DNA of 64,000 nt from Lactarius indigo (GCA_025766275.1 JAFKAC010000005.1:1922001-1986000); one strand, 5' to 3'; shown: positions 10,721-24,272, counted from the first letter of the stretch. Notes: generated by a model not told the origin, from the sequence alone. Program-made: numbers and translations.

Positions 10721-12583
10721 ATGCCCGATATCCACAACTCCACGACGGGCCCCTCCGAGTCGTCCTTCCACAGGCCGACCTTCTTTGCTCCAGAATACCT
10801 CAATAATACAGGATGTATAATAAAATATGCAGAGGGAAAGGGTCGGGGGGTCTACGGTACGTCAGTCGGCCTTGTCTACTCATCGAACACCGGATCGAGT
10901 CTGAACCTCGGTTGTCTTTACAATACTGTCTACAGCATCTAGGACAATACCAGCACATACAGTGCTTGAAATTAGTCCCGCATTACTGTTCTCTGCCGAG
11001 GAATATGAGGCACATGGGAGACACACCGTGTTAGATCGTCATTCGTTCATGTGGAAAGACGGGAAAATGGCACTCGCCCTCGGTCTTGGTGCGCTTGGCT
11101 GTTATTTTTGATGCCTATCTAATTATTCCGTCGTAGGCTCCCTCTTCAACCGCTCCGACTCTCCGAACGTTTCGTATTCCATCGATACGGCCACAGAGTC
11201 CATCCGATTCACCACCACACGGGGTGTAGAGCCCGATGAAGAGCTCTGCGTCTGTCATATCCACGGTCCCAGTCTCCCATCCGAGGAGCCAGGGTCAGAT
11301 GGGAGCGTAGAACTCGCCGATAGTGGTCGCCGCGGGCTTTCCGCCGCCCTTCTCGTCGGTAAAGAAACACCAGACCACGTTCTCCCCGACCCGAACGAGA
11401 TCCTACCCGACGACGACCTCCCCTTCACCAGGGTGAAGCTCACCTCTGACGAGGACGACGAGGAGACAACCGAGACCGTCCGCACAGGTGAGCACGTCCC
11501 GCGCTCCCGCACGCGTCTCCTGATGCCCAATCGCAAGTACAGTACAGGCATGGGCAGTCGACATCCCCGACCCACGACACATCACCTCCGCACTGAGGTA
11601 CTTACCCAACCTCACTGCATTCGCTAGCACTCAACCCACTCTCTTATCAGATGGCACAGATCCTCCGGCCTCGACACCCCGACCCTCGCACACCTCAAAC
11701 GCGTACGCAAGTCCCCCACCGCAGCGCACTCCTCCATCCTCCTCACCGCAGCGCCAACCGCGCCTACGCTTCCCACGGACCTCCCCCCGCCCTACCGGCT
11801 ACCCGTCCCACGCAGCGCAGCGCTCACCCCGGCGTCCCTCGCGCTCAAAAACGCGCTCTGGCCGACCGTCTTTGCCCCGCGCCGCAAGGGCGAGCCCGAG
11901 GATTGGACGCGCGCCCGCGCGCACTGGGCCTGCACCGCGATGGCCCGCGTGGTACAGGAGGCGCATGCCGCGCGCGCGGCTGGCGAGGTGCGCATCTCTC
12001 CCTTCCACCTTCTATCTGTCTCTGATGTGCCACGCGCCCGTTCGAACCCCAGCTCCCCATCGCGTCGTACGTTCCCGCGCCACCCGAAGAGCCTACATGG
12101 CCGTCGTACCTTGCGCGCGACACGCGCGTTTCGTCTGTGCACCCGCTACGGCATGCCGTGCTTAACGTTGTGCGCGCGCTCTCTGACCCGACCACCACCT
12201 TTGCTACCCCCGCCGCGTCGTCGCCGTCGCTTTCACCGTCCCCACCCGCGTCCGCTGCTCCTGGCCCGAGCCCCAGCCCGAGCCCAACTGTCGGGGCGGC
12301 GACGGCGGTGGCAACCAAGAATGGCCAGCATTACCTCCTTACATCACGCGCTCTCTTCACGACTCACGAGCCGTGCGTGATGTGTTCGATGGCGCTCCTA
12401 CACTCGCGTGTCAAAGAGGTGTTCTTCCTCATTCCGATGGAACGCACAGGCGGGTGTGGCGGCGCAGTATGCGTGCCCAGACTCGAGGGTGTCAACCACC
12501 GTTTTGCGATTGGGCAGTGGAAAGTGGGCGCGGGGGGTGTGAGCGCGCACAAATTGGAGATTGAGGAAGATATCGACTCGTGA
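10721..12583 (+). CDS. tad3: SET-domain/TAD3 fusion: tRNA adenosine deaminase subunit 3 with N-terminal SET domain
   Basis: The N-terminal third is SET-like: IKYAEGKGRGVY, then HTVLEISPALLFSAEEY, GSLFNRSDSPNVSYSID and RFTTTRGVEPDEELC (the GSxxNHSxxPN core, with Arg in place of His). The C-terminal half is TAD3: DIPDPRHITSAL, LAHLKRVRK, LPVPRSAALTPASLALKN, ALWPTVFAPRRKGEPE, then HPLRHAV, a Ser-Pro-rich linker, YLLTSRALFTTHEPCVMCS and HSRVKEVFFLIPMERTGGCGG. TAD3 pairs with TAD2 to convert wobble adenosine 34 to inosine in tRNA. The catalytic HAE is HAV here, which is normal for TAD3: it is the zinc-binding, non-catalytic partner. An acceptor choice of TACAG|TACAGGC at about 11,545 keeps the frame through the third intron. 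The SET part may methylate a protein or be inactive; this cannot be told from sequence. The fusion also occurs in related fungi as far as I recall. Confidence 0.88.
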
Positions 12584-12808
12584 GTTGATGTATAGAATAG
12601 CAGGATCTAGACGGGATCAAGGAGAATAAACCAAAACAAAGTGTATCCTTCGTGTTTAAACGTCCCTGTCTCGTACAAGCGTACGGTACAGGAACGGGTC
12701 ATAAGTTAACTCTATTACGGAACGCCAAATCGACATGCAAAACATAGTGGATATCATATCACTCATGCATCACAGCTCGTCAAGTCAATAGCAGTCTATA
12801 TCCGACGC

Positions 12809-15098
12809 TCAAAGATGGTTCTTTGACGGCCGCGGGTCCCACATCTGCTCCTTGATGTACGTCAGGAGCGTGTTATCTGTAACGTGGCGGAGTGCGGGTA
12901 CACCGTCAACCGACTTGGAAAATAAACCCAGTCAGGCCCAACGTTCTGATTGGAGAGAAACACTCAATCAGACGCACCGCATTCTGCGCCGCCCTCACGA
13001 CAGCGAGCGCAATCCTTGCGCTGATCTCCCGAATACGGTCAAGGCGCGGGTACACAAGGCCCGCTTCGCGTTCCTCCTTATCAAGCGAACTGGCAAGAGC
13101 AACAGACGCCTGCTCGACCATCGAGTCCGTCACGCGGCTTGCCTTGGCCAATAATGCTCCGAGTCCGATACCGGGGAAGATGTACATGTTGTTTCCCTGG
13201 CCAGGCTCGAAGGTCCTCTCGCCACGTGAGATGGGCTTGTACGGCGAACCAGATGCAAAGATGACTTGACCATCGGTCCTATACGTTCCCAGCGTTTTCA
13301 GTGCTAAGAAAGTATAACAAAAGAAAGTGGGTTTACCAGTTGATGGCATCTTCATAGTCTACCTCGCACAGCGACACCGGATTCGACAGCGGGAAGATAA
13401 TCGGACGGGGGTTGTGCGATGCCATCGCCTCGACGACTTCTTTTGTGAACGCATTCTGTAGGCACAGAACTCACCATAGGGAACCCACGGTGACAATGAG
13501 ATACTTACGCGGAGTGTACTTAGACCGAGCAGAGCGGTGGGCTTAACGTGGTTAATGATGTCAACCAAGTTCGTTAAGGGGGGGCCCTGGTAGTCGGTGC
13601 GAGCAAAGACTGTACCGTCTGGTCAATGAGGGACCAATCATGGTAATAAAAAAGAAGCTGACACTTCTTGTGTTCTTGAAGGCCGGGACGATCAGCGGTG
13701 ATCAAACCCTTAGAATCAACGGTCTGCGATGGATGTCATGAACAACACGTTCACACAACGCAAGGGGCGACAGCTTACCCAGATCTGCTTCGTAGCATCG
13801 GCCTCGCTCATGCCTTCGAACTTGAAGAAGGACAACAATTGCTTGGCGACACCGATACCCGCAGAACCAGCGCCAAAGAATAGGATGCGATGCTCAGAGA
13901 GTGGCCTGCCAGAGGCACGTGATGCGAGATGTGCCGCATTCAGGAAACCAGACAATACGACCGAGCCTGTGCCCTGGATCTGCCAACACCGAACTATGTA
14001 AGCATCGGATCAAGTGCAACACATCCAAAAAGGCTCACGTCGTCATTGAAGCAACGGTACTTCCCACGGAAACGGTCGAGGTACCTGAACGCATTGTCCG
14101 TCGAGAAGTCTTCGAACTGCACGAGCAGGTTGGGGAAGACCTCCTTCATGGCATCCATGAACTCGTCCATGAATTCGTCCATCTATAATCAACATGACCC
14201 AACGCTCAGCTCTGCGAGGACGTATAACGTACCTCTTCAAGAGACGGCCGCGGGCGGCGGACGCCAATGTACAAGGGGTCGTTGAGGTACCTCTCCGTCG
14301 ATGTGCCAAGGTCGAGGCATATTGGCACCTGTAACCAGTTTTGGTTTCAGCGTCTACGTCCTCAAGCGCGCAGAAGATGAAACAGACCGCTGAAGACGGG
14401 CGAATGCCAGCGCCGGCGATGTAAAGATCCCTATAGTCTTCTTGTTAGCTCTCTCCGAAGGACCGGAAAGGACCTTGGCAAGGGCCGATTCACTCGTACT
14501 CACAGCTTGCCCACCGCGATCGGAAGCCCGTTTGCGCCAAGATCACCAAGACCCAGGATGCGCGAGCCATCAGTGACGACAGCGATACGCCCCTCGCGAA
14601 CGTTAGGCCAGGTGGAAAGCACCTCGCGGATGCGGCCCTTGTCCCCGATGGAAACATACATGCCTTCTGGGCGACGCCAGATGTGTGAGTAGTTTGTGCA
14701 TGCGTCACCGACCTGCATCGTCGAGCAGTCACGGGTAGGAGATCAGTATATGCGTGAAAACATTACCCCAACATGCATGATCTTACAGTTGGGGTGTACA
14801 AGATCGGGACCATTTCCTATGAGAGGTAAGAGTCATGTTAGAGCGAGTCGAGGTACAGATATGAGGAAGGGGCACTTGCCCGCATGTTGTCGTAAAGGAG
14901 AGTATAGAAGAGGGTAGGATCACGATCCTTCAAGCCATTGAGATAGATGTACTTCTCCAGGCCGTTGTGTTTTGAGCGCAGCTGAGCCAAGCAGCGCGAC
15001 CGGTGAGTCGCCTGAGAGAACGCAGGCGGGGGGACCTTAGCGAGGAGCTTTGTGGTGGCGGCATTCTTGGCGACGTTGGCACTGACTTGGGCGGCCAT
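12809..15098 (-). CDS. Malic enzyme, NAD-type
   Basis: This enzyme oxidatively decarboxylates malate to pyruvate. From the start MAAQVSANVAKNA the protein shows AQLRSKHNGLEKYIYLNGL, DRDPTLFYTLLYDN, PILYTPTVGDACTNYS, RPEGMYVSIGDKG and VVTDGSRILGLGDLGANGLPI (a malate/metal-site region). Next come PICLDLGTSTERYLNDPLYIGV, DEFMDEFMDAMKEVFP, QFEDFS and IQGTGSVVLSGFL. The Rossmann fingerprint is FFGAGSAGIGVA, followed by SNPVSLCEVDYEDA. It ends in EQMWDPRPSKNHL. An apparent break at about 14,331 is explained by a 58-base intron between RPSSA and VPICLD. At least eight exons are seen. The N-terminus is basic and serine/alanine-rich, so a mitochondrial location is possible. NAD versus NADP preference is inferred from family resemblance only. 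Confidence 0.9.
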
Positions 15099-15856
15099 GG
15101 AGGTAATAGCTTACAGAGTCGTGAGTGGGGAGGTGGGGGAAGAAAGATTTGAAGCGAGGCGGAATAAATATGAAGCAGGGTCTTATATGCAGTCAAGGAA
15201 GCGAAGCGAAATAGGTTGGGGAACCGTTGATCTGTGGGGTGGTGTCATAGCACGGAATACCGCAAGGGCTGGATTGTAATGCACGCGCCCGAACACCCTT
15301 GGTGCAATGATTGGCCCCAAACATTCACATCGAGGCACTGGATTACCGCATCTCGACGTATCCCGTCTAGAATGTCCGTATGATTGCGTGATAAACTTGG
15401 ATTCCAACCGATTTAGACATCTTGTGGGGCGGAGCCTTCTCATTCCGTCTTTCGCCGAAAGCCGAGTTGTCCTCTCGACAAAACACGCGCCACAATTTCA
15501 GAGCGGAACACCGACAACGATCGCTTTAACAGTGTGTCAGAGTCGTAGAGGCATCATCTGGTGACGACATACACAGAAGTATTCGGATCCCCGCATACCC
15601 GACGGAATCAACCCTGCACGTTATTTCTTGAGCGTGAGAGCGCGCAGACACCAGTAACAATCAAATTAGCATCATCACCCGCGAAAACTTCGCTGGTGGA
15701 GAGAATATGGAACATAAAGTACGATCTAACACTGATCAACTTGCCAATCACGCTTTGGGTCAACGCCGTGTCGGTGCGCCAGCATCCAAGCCGCTAACCC
15801 AGACCCGTCCGGAAGAATCACGTTCCAGTCGCACCGTTCCTAGCACCAATTCAATA
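15099..15856. other. Intergenic: malic enzyme upstream region
   Basis: This is 758 bases between the malic enzyme start and the MRP-L20 stop on the same strand. No gene is supported here; the open frames across it lack recognisable content. Confidence 0.55.
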
Positions 15857-16450
15857 TCACCAATATTCCTTCCTCTTCTTGCGTATCTCGTGAATGACCG
15901 CAGCTTTCTCCCCCCACTGCGCCCGCGCCTTCTCGTGCGACCGCTCGCGCCTCGTCAATGCGGCCCTCTTCTCTGAACGCGCCAGAGGAGCCACGTAGCC
16001 CACGAACGCGGAAGAGCACCCGAACATATCCGCGAGCCTTGTGCGTGTGTACCGCTTCGGATCCTGCACGCGCAGGCGTTGTAGCTCCGTGATTTTATCG
16101 TCCGACAAACGGGGGTGTTCTAACTTGGGCTGCGCAAGCGGCGGTGGTAGTGCGGAACTCGTTGCCACAGGTGGTGATTCTGTGAGTAAAAGCGGAGAGG
16201 TGGGATTGATGGTGTACGAAAATGGTGTCGACGCGGAGGGTGGTGGACGATGAATGAATGTCAAGTCTTCAGGGAGTGACGTAGTTACAGTGTTGGGGTT
16301 GTTTAAGAGTGGATCTGGGTGCCGCATTGGTGGCTTTTGAGGGAGTCGTGTCGCATAACCTCGGGTAAGGAGGGGTAGGCGCAAACACGACTTCATCGTT
16401 GAGGACGTTGACAGCCTGAGTGAGAAGGACTGTGGCAAACTGAATTTCAT
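15857..16450 (-). CDS. mrpl20: Mitochondrial large-subunit ribosomal protein mL58 (MRP-L20)
   Basis: A single-exon frame encodes 197 residues. The N-terminus is rich in Ser, Arg and Leu with no acidic residue in the first forty, ending in TRGYATRLPQKPP, which looks like a mitochondrial presequence and cleavage zone. A proline-rich middle follows. The C-terminal half carries LSDDKITELQRLRVQDP, YTRTRLADMFGCSS and VGYVAPL, followed by a very basic helix with EKARAQWGEKAAVIHEIRKK. This order matches the fungal MRP-L20 family. It lies only 66 bases from the 3' end of the glutathione transferase gene upstream of it. Bases 15,857-16,250 also read open on the opposite strand, but that is a shadow. 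Confidence 0.85.
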   Translation of the reverse strand: MKFSLPQSFSLRLSTSSTMKSCLRLPLLTRGYATRLPQKPPMRHPDPLLNNPNTVTTSLPEDLTFIHRPPPSASTPFSYTINPTSPLLLTESPPVATSSALPPPLAQPKLEHPRLSDDKITELQRLRVQDPKRYTRTRLADMFGCSSAFVGYVAPLARSEKRAALTRRERSHEKARAQWGEKAAVIHEIRKKRKEYW

Positions 16451-16516
16451 TGCTACGTTTGGAACTACGTTCTCACGACCTATTTAGGTATCACGTGCGT
16501 GCTAATTTCATCCACT

Positions 16517-17623
16517 CTACACCTTTGGTGGTATCTGCAACCCAGCTTGAACGCCCTTTCGCGCATTGATCCTCTCGTACCACGCCTGACGTATTTACGT
16601 TAGTATTTAGATTTTGGGACAACAGAATCTAAATTCTACCTTGAGGTTGGGCCATTCGTCCAAAGTCTTAGCAATGGTCCTTGCATGACCTGCAATCCTA
16701 TTTCCCACCCGGGTCCGGTCAACATTGGATCAACTGCACGACGTAAAATTTATACCAGGGGAACACATTAAAGTCGGCAATGGAGGGTTTTCCGCGTCCA
16801 GGGCCAGCGAGGTAGTCGCGGTCCTGAGAGAGCCGGATCTCGAGAACTCCGTAGAGCCTCTTGGTCTCGTTCACGTAGCCTGCGAAACAGATGAGACGCA
16901 CAGGTACGACCCCAACCGGCGCTTACGTACGTTCACGAGCGAAAGGGATATCTTCCTTTGTCCCAAAAGTAAAGAAGCCAGCTAATTCGCCGATAACTAG
17001 TAAGCAGGCAGTAAAACGCGAAGAGGCACAGTCAGCGTACCTTGGCCTTGCATCGGGCCGACTCCTCCGTGCTACAGCCAAAGAAACATCAGCGAGTGAG
17101 TCAGCTCCGATGAGTCAGCTACGGAGCTGACTCACTCACCGCAAAGAATATCCACTGTATCATTTCGCTGTAGTGGGTCTCGGTTGGGTCGAACCAAAAC
17201 ACATGGTCCTTGTCGTAGTGTTGAGCTAGGTACAACAAGATTGCACCGCTCTCAAAGACATTGAAGTTGTCGCGAGAGCGATCGGTTATCACCGGGATGC
17301 GACCGTTTGGATTGAGCTTGATGTACCAAGGTTCTTTCTGCACATTCTCAGAGAGGTTAATCCGGACTGTTCTGCCAAATGTCAATGTCGGTGCCCACAT
17401 CCCGCACTCCGGGTCACAAAATGGTAGCGTACTCGTAGTCAGGCCCACCGTATTGCGCGCGTAGTTCCTCGAGAAACGTGCTAACTTTGAACCCGTTTGG
17501 GGTGGTTGCAGTGTACAGAACGATCGGCTTGGGGCTTTCAGTGGAAGACATTGTTGTTCTCGCGATAGAGGACGAAGTAAACGAACGCGCGAAAACTTGA
17601 AGGCGACGTATGGCAATTTCCAT
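16517..17623 (-). CDS. Glutathione S-transferase, URE2-like, with possible mitochondrial presequence
   Basis: The thioredoxin-fold half reads [55 protein letters not shown] and [19 protein letters not shown] (the E-S pair binds glutathione's gamma-glutamyl group). The helical half reads [63 protein letters not shown] and [16 protein letters not shown]. Six or more introns are seen. The frame opens at 17,623 with [19 protein letters not shown], a basic serine-rich stretch, and a second Met (MSSTESPKP) at 17,551 is where family members usually start. Both could be used, giving mitochondrial and cytosolic forms. Part of this gene (about 16,511-17,445) was copied in inverted orientation to 48.5-49.5 kb. 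Confidence 0.9.
17094..17137. repeat. Perfect 16-base inverted repeat inside a glutathione transferase intron
   Basis: The arms at 17,094-17,109 and 17,122-17,137 are exact reverse complements around a 12-base loop. Together with the loop they hold three TGAGTCA/TGACTCA heptamers, the consensus of fungal bZIP (AP-1/Gcn4-type) sites. The copied intron near 48.84 kb keeps only parts of this. The unit can form a hairpin in the pre-mRNA. Confidence 0.8.
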
Positions 17624-17812
17624 GTTCAGTTCACAAGCTCTGCTTTATGGTGGTTGGGTCATGGGAACCCTGATCAGAAATCAAGGTCGGTGAGCTGAGT
17701 AAGTAATCCCGAGCAGTGTTTATAATCGATGCTGGCAATGTATAATCTTACAGAACCTGTATGTCAGCCAGTGGTCTACTATGACGACATTCTAGATATC
17801 TCTAAAGCCTCT

Positions 17813-19475
<1,663 letters not shown>

Positions 19476-19799
19476 GAGTACTCTCTGTTCTATGCAGAGT
19501 TGCTAGAGAGACCGGCAGGTGATGGAGTTACGCCGCAGGTACTTGGCGCCTTTTTATACCGCGGTCGAACTGACTGTCGGGTTCAAGTTAAGCCTGGCTT
19601 CTTGGCCCATGTGATCTTGGGAGTACCAATGATAAGAATACCTTACCAAAGGGATCTCGCATGGCAGAAGACCTACCAGGAATGGGCTGCGGAGTGGGAG
19701 AAGAGGGGGATATCCGCGCAGGGCATAGAACTTGCTAGCTTCGCAGACCAAATGAGCTCACCAAGCCGCCAGACGGTAACAACCACCCCCTTTGGTTGG

Positions 19800-20228
19800 C
19801 AGCAACCGAATGCGAGAGAGAACTTGAAGGTAGGGGGAAGAAAACGAGGAAGGCACACTTCACAAGACGCGCCACCTTCCACAACGCTGCAGATCGCGGT
19901 GGACCACGCCTTCACCAGCTCGTATTCCACCCGCTTCAGACCAGCGGACCCCCCGGGATCACGTCGATGTCCGTGCGGGGAGCCACTGCGCTCCAGCGCC
20001 CACACACTATACCAGTGCCAACGCTACTACTTCGAGCGGCACGCCTTTGGCGTGGTCAAATACGGCCGCACCATCCCCCACAACAAACTCCTATCTTGCA
20101 GGAAACGCGCACACTTTCCAGGCCCGAAACCGGTCCAGACGCTCACGCGCTCACGTGCCGCCCGAACCCGACCTGAGGATGACATCCTGACAAATACAAG
20201 ATGTTACGTATCTATGAAAGTAACATGA
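19800..20228 (+). mobile_element. Remnant of a non-LTR-type reverse transcriptase ORF (C-terminal end)
   Basis: Within an open frame starting near 19,500, the stretch about 19,880-20,090 reads LQIAVDHAFTSSYSTRFRP, then CPCGEPLRSSAHTLYQCQRY and FERHAF. The C-x-C-G-x-P ... H-T-L-x-x-C pattern is the zinc-knuckle-like end common to agaricomycete LINE-type polyproteins after their RNase H region. No reverse transcriptase core (YxDD), poly-A tail or target-site duplication is visible, and the part before 19,800 is not recognisable. I read it as a dead 3' fragment inserted between the oxidoreductase and the OPT gene. Confidence 0.55.
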
Positions 20229-21123
20229 TCGCTTCGTGCACGTGTGCCCTTCTTTAAGTTGTTTTCTTTGGAAGTGTTGCTTGCGGTTGATCGCTTGTAT
20301 CGCATGCTGTCTTCATTTTGACTTGCCGTGCTCACCGACCGCAGCCATCATGTCCTTTTCAGTGTACGTTTCTTTGCTCTTCTTTGTCTTCCCTGATGAT
20401 TCCTGTTTGGCTTCTTATCCTGGTGTTCTCGAGTTGTTGCGCCCATAAATCCGCTTTCGCCGTGCTTGCCCCAATAACCAATGTGCTACTGTTCCGCGGA
20501 TAACTTTTTCGTGCTCGTAGACGCGAAAGTGGTGAACAACCTATTTGCGTTCTGGATCAGCATAGAAACGGTGTGATCACGTTAAGGCGCCGCCAATAGC
20601 GCTCGCACCACACGACAAGAGTTACAACTATAATTAGCCCAACTCTATTCACTCTGGGACCAAATGGTCTGTCAAACACTTGTAAAAGTTCGACCCGCCA
20701 GTGGGGCGTTATTCTAGACAGAGAGGACAAGAAGCTACAATATCCCAGGTTGATCTAGCGTTTTTCTGCCGGCCAAAACACCTGCCTCCACTTATACTTT
20801 AATACGTTGTCAGTTTGTATCTTCCATCGTCTGCGGACGTGTAACGATCAAATCTTCGACAGGGTTCCGCTAGGTCTGCTTCGCGACGAACGCATCGAGT
20901 CCCACTTCCGAATCGGCTTGCTCGTTATCACACCAGAAAAGTTATCATGAGGTCCTTCTACCCATAAATACACGGTAGAAACGTGACCAGACCTGGTCTT
21001 CTATCTGGGGTTCTTATCTTATTCGAACCTTCAGATTTGGTGATTTATAAGGAGCTTTCAAATCGCGGGCTACTGACCTACCCTTCTCTCTACTAGTGTG
21101 CTCTCGCTCTCTAAACAGTCGTG
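20229..21123. other. Intergenic: OPT transporter upstream region
   Basis: There are 895 bases with no supported gene. Short open frames between 20,236 and 20,503 have no recognisable content. The region should contain the promoter of the OPT gene. Confidence 0.5.
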
Positions 21124-24100
21124 ATGTCAAAGCTCCCCTTGGCAGCTGAGCCATCGCTCTCTAACAAGAAGCGGACAGACTTTGAAACCTCAGAGAAGGA
21201 CCCCTACTCGAAGTCCGATGTTGAATCAATAACTGGAATTGACACTACTACCGTCCTCCGAAACGAGCGAGACCTCGTCACCCACATCATTTCGGTTCAC
21301 GATGACCCCTCATTGAACCCATGGACGTTCCGCTCGTTCTTCATCGGCATTGGGCTCTCGGCATTTGGTGGAGTCCTTGGTGAGCGTCACTTCGGTAGTA
21401 GGGAACCATGCCGGCTCATGAGCTGCAACAAATAGCACAAATTTACTACTTCAAACCAGTGAGTAATTTTCCCATCCTCATCGCTTGGCTGAGGCTGAGG
21501 CTGTCTGCAGCAAACTGTCTTTGTCTCCACCATGTTCCTCGCGATCATCAGCTACGTACTTGGAATTGCCATGGAAGCTTTTATTCCGAGCTGGGGATGG
21601 TTCCGCTACTTGAACCCAGTATGTGTTTGCTGCTCTTCCTTGGAAGATTTTATTTTAACATCGTAAAAAGGGCCCTTTCAACAAGAAAGAGAACGCATTC
21701 ATAGTTATAATGGCAAGCGCGGCCGCGAACTCAGCTCTGGGAACAGAGGTTCTTGCAGTGCAACGGTTGTTCTACAACATCACACCGAATGCAGCGGCAT
21801 CCATCTTCCTCCTCTTCTCAAGCCAGCTCCTGGGCTACGGTATCGGGGGCTTGATGAGACGTGCGTGTATCAACTCGGTCTGATGGGCGTGTACCCAACC
21901 TGACGATTGCCTTTGCTAAGCGGTCCTCTTGTACCCTTCAAAGATGCTATACCCCGGTGTACTTCCCTTGGTTTCCATGTTTGATGCGTTCTATCAGGAA
22001 GGGAGTACGAGACAGTCAGAAGGCAACAAAAAGAGACTGAAGCTGTTCTATGTTGCATTTTTTGCGTAAGTCTTTCTGTAATAATATGAGGTGAGCCTGT
22101 CCTGAGTCTGATCTGGTTTTAGAATTTTTATATGGGAGATTTTCCCTGAATGGATGTTCCCTTTACTTACGGGCTTCTCTGTCTTCTGTCTTGCAAATCC
22201 GAGATCTGCGGATTTCACACGTGTATTTGGCGGTTCTAACGGCAATGAAGGATTAGGCCTCCTTTCCATTTCTTTAGACTGGCAGTATATTTCCGGAGGA
22301 GTGAATCCATTCGCGATCCCTCTGAGAGCCCAGGTATATTTTTATCACTCGCTTTAAGTCTCGCACCGGAGCTGACAGACTGTCTTGCCTAGGTCTCCAA
22401 CTTTATCGGGTATCTCTTGTGCATGTAGGACAGTGATCTATATCTTATTGCCACCGCTTGACCGTCTTTGACAGGGTCGTCTTCGTGGCAGTCTACTACA
22501 ACAACTATTTGGGGATCTAAGAACCTTCCATTCGTAGGTCTCACTCCGTTTCATTGGGGTCATTACTGATGCAGGTTCATAGCTCTCCCAGGAGTTATTC
22601 TATGAGAATGGCACTATCTACGACCAGCTTCTCATTCTCAATGACAAATTACAGGTCGACCCGACTTTACTTGCAGAGCAGGGACTCCCTTTCTATGCTG
22701 GGTCGTGGGTCACCAACTTATTGACCACTAACATGGCAATGGCTGCCACCTTTACCCACCTTTTACTGTGGAACCTCAACGACCTCCGCGGAGCATGGAG
22801 CTGGGCAAATAAAGGCTCGCTCAAGCGGATGTGGGCGGAATTCAACTGGCGACTCTGGGATGTTGATGGAAAAAGAGAGGTATCTCCTGACAATGATATG
22901 GACCCCCACTACCGGGAGATGCTCAAGGTTCTTTTCTGCTCCCATCCGGAGTTTTTGCAGGCGCACTAACGCCCCCATAGTACCAAGACGCCCCGAATAG
23001 TTGGTATGGTGCCATTCTGGCGTCTGCATTCGTTACCGCAATGGTTATTATCTACAAAACCGATTCAACACTTCCGTGGTAAGTATTAGGTAGGAAACGT
23101 GGCTTTTCATTATCACTTATAGTCACTACTTCCTTCCATAGGTGGGGCTTCATTATTGCGTGTTTGTTGGCTACCATCTCTATTTTGTTCTTCGGGTTAC
23201 TCTACGCCATGACTGGCCTCACTTTCATCATCCAACCTTTCGTCCAGATGATTGGCGGATTTTTACACCCTGGAAAGCCTATGGCTAACATGTACTTTGT
23301 ACTGTTCAGTTATAGTAAGTCATCAATAGCTGTTTGTGTATTGGCCACCGGTGCTCAATCTGTGGTAAATTAGATTCTGTAACCCAAGCCCAGCTACTTC
23401 TCCGAGACCTGAAGATCGCACAGTGTAAGTCTACAGTGTCACCATGTGCCTGGTACCTCATCCCTTCGTTCTCAGATACAAAACTCCCACCTCGTGCGGC
23501 GTTCACGGCCCAGATCATTGGCACGTTATTCGGTTCGATTCTGAACTATAGTGCGTACCTTGTTTTTTTTTTGACAGTTTAGGACTGTAGTATTGATGCG
23601 TGTCAGCCATGATGAATTCTATCATCGACAACCAACGTGAGATTCTGTTATCAGTGCAGGGCACGAACATCTGGTCTGGTCAGCAGCCACAGCAGTACAA
23701 CTCACAAGCCATCGCGTGGGGTGGCCTTTCCCATGAGCTCTTTGCCCACGGAAAGCGCTATCAATGGGTGGTGTGGGGATATATTCTCGGCCTCTTTGTT
23801 CCCATCCCATTCTGGCTTGTCCACCGGTATTTCCCAAAACTCCGTGCCGATTACTTGTACACCCCGGTCATAGCGTAAGTCCGAGACCACACCGACTCAC
23901 TCCCTTCCGTACCCGATCTCACTCAGTGCTTCTGCCAGATAGGTATTACATCGGTTGGCTTTGCGTGGGGATAAACTCCTCAACCGCTTCGTACTTTGCG
24001 GTCGCATGGCTCTCCCAGTGGTATCTGCGCACGCGGTATCCCAGATGGTTCGCAAAGTATAACTACATTCTCGGCGCCGGTGCGTTCCGTTTCATGTCTA

Positions 24101-24272
24101 CCACGTGATCGTGCTGAGGAGACCTTGTGCAGCTCTTGATGGCGGAACTCAGGTTATGGTGCTCATCCTATCGTTCGCGGTCCAAGGCGCAGCTGGAACG
24201 TCCCACTTGTTCCCGCAGTGGTGGGGGGCGAACCAGAATGGCAATTACGACCGGTGTGCGGTCACCAGTTAA
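21124..24272 (+). CDS. Oligopeptide transporter, OPT family (one apparent +1 frameshift)
   Basis: OPT proteins carry tetra- and pentapeptides, glutathione or metal chelates with protons across the plasma or vacuolar membrane. The start is the ATG at 21,124 (MSKLPLAAEPSL), giving a charged cytosolic N-terminus. Family blocks in order: NPWTFRSFFIGIGLSAFGGVL, IYYFKP, NPGPFNKKE, ASAAANSALGTEVLAVQRLFY, YPSKMLYPGVLPLVSMFDAF, FSVFCLANPRSADFTRVFGG, PFYAGSWVTNLLTTNMAMAAT, HYREMLKxYQDAPNSWYGAIL, GMxQPFVQMIGGFLHPGKPMANMYF-like text, LPPRAAFTAQIIGTLFGSILNY and NIWSGQQPQQYNSQAIAWG. Near the end is FPQWWG. More than ten hydrophobic segments are present over about 15 exons. One extra T in the run at about 22,508 separates YYNNYW from GSKNLPF. 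Confidence 0.92.

Noticed and set aside
11845..12318. 157-codon open frame on the minus strand
   Set aside because: It is a shadow of TAD3, which has clear family motifs on the plus strand; the antisense frame is Gly/Ala/Arg repeats from GC-rich codons.
14320..14390. Apparent frameshift in malic enzyme
   Set aside because: A 58-base intron (donor after RPSSA, acceptor GGTTACAG) restores the family sequence VPICLDLG without any indel.
19500..20228. 242-residue frame as an intact gene
   Set aside because: Only its C-terminal part resembles a LINE-type polyprotein; the catalytic reverse transcriptase is absent, so it is a remnant.
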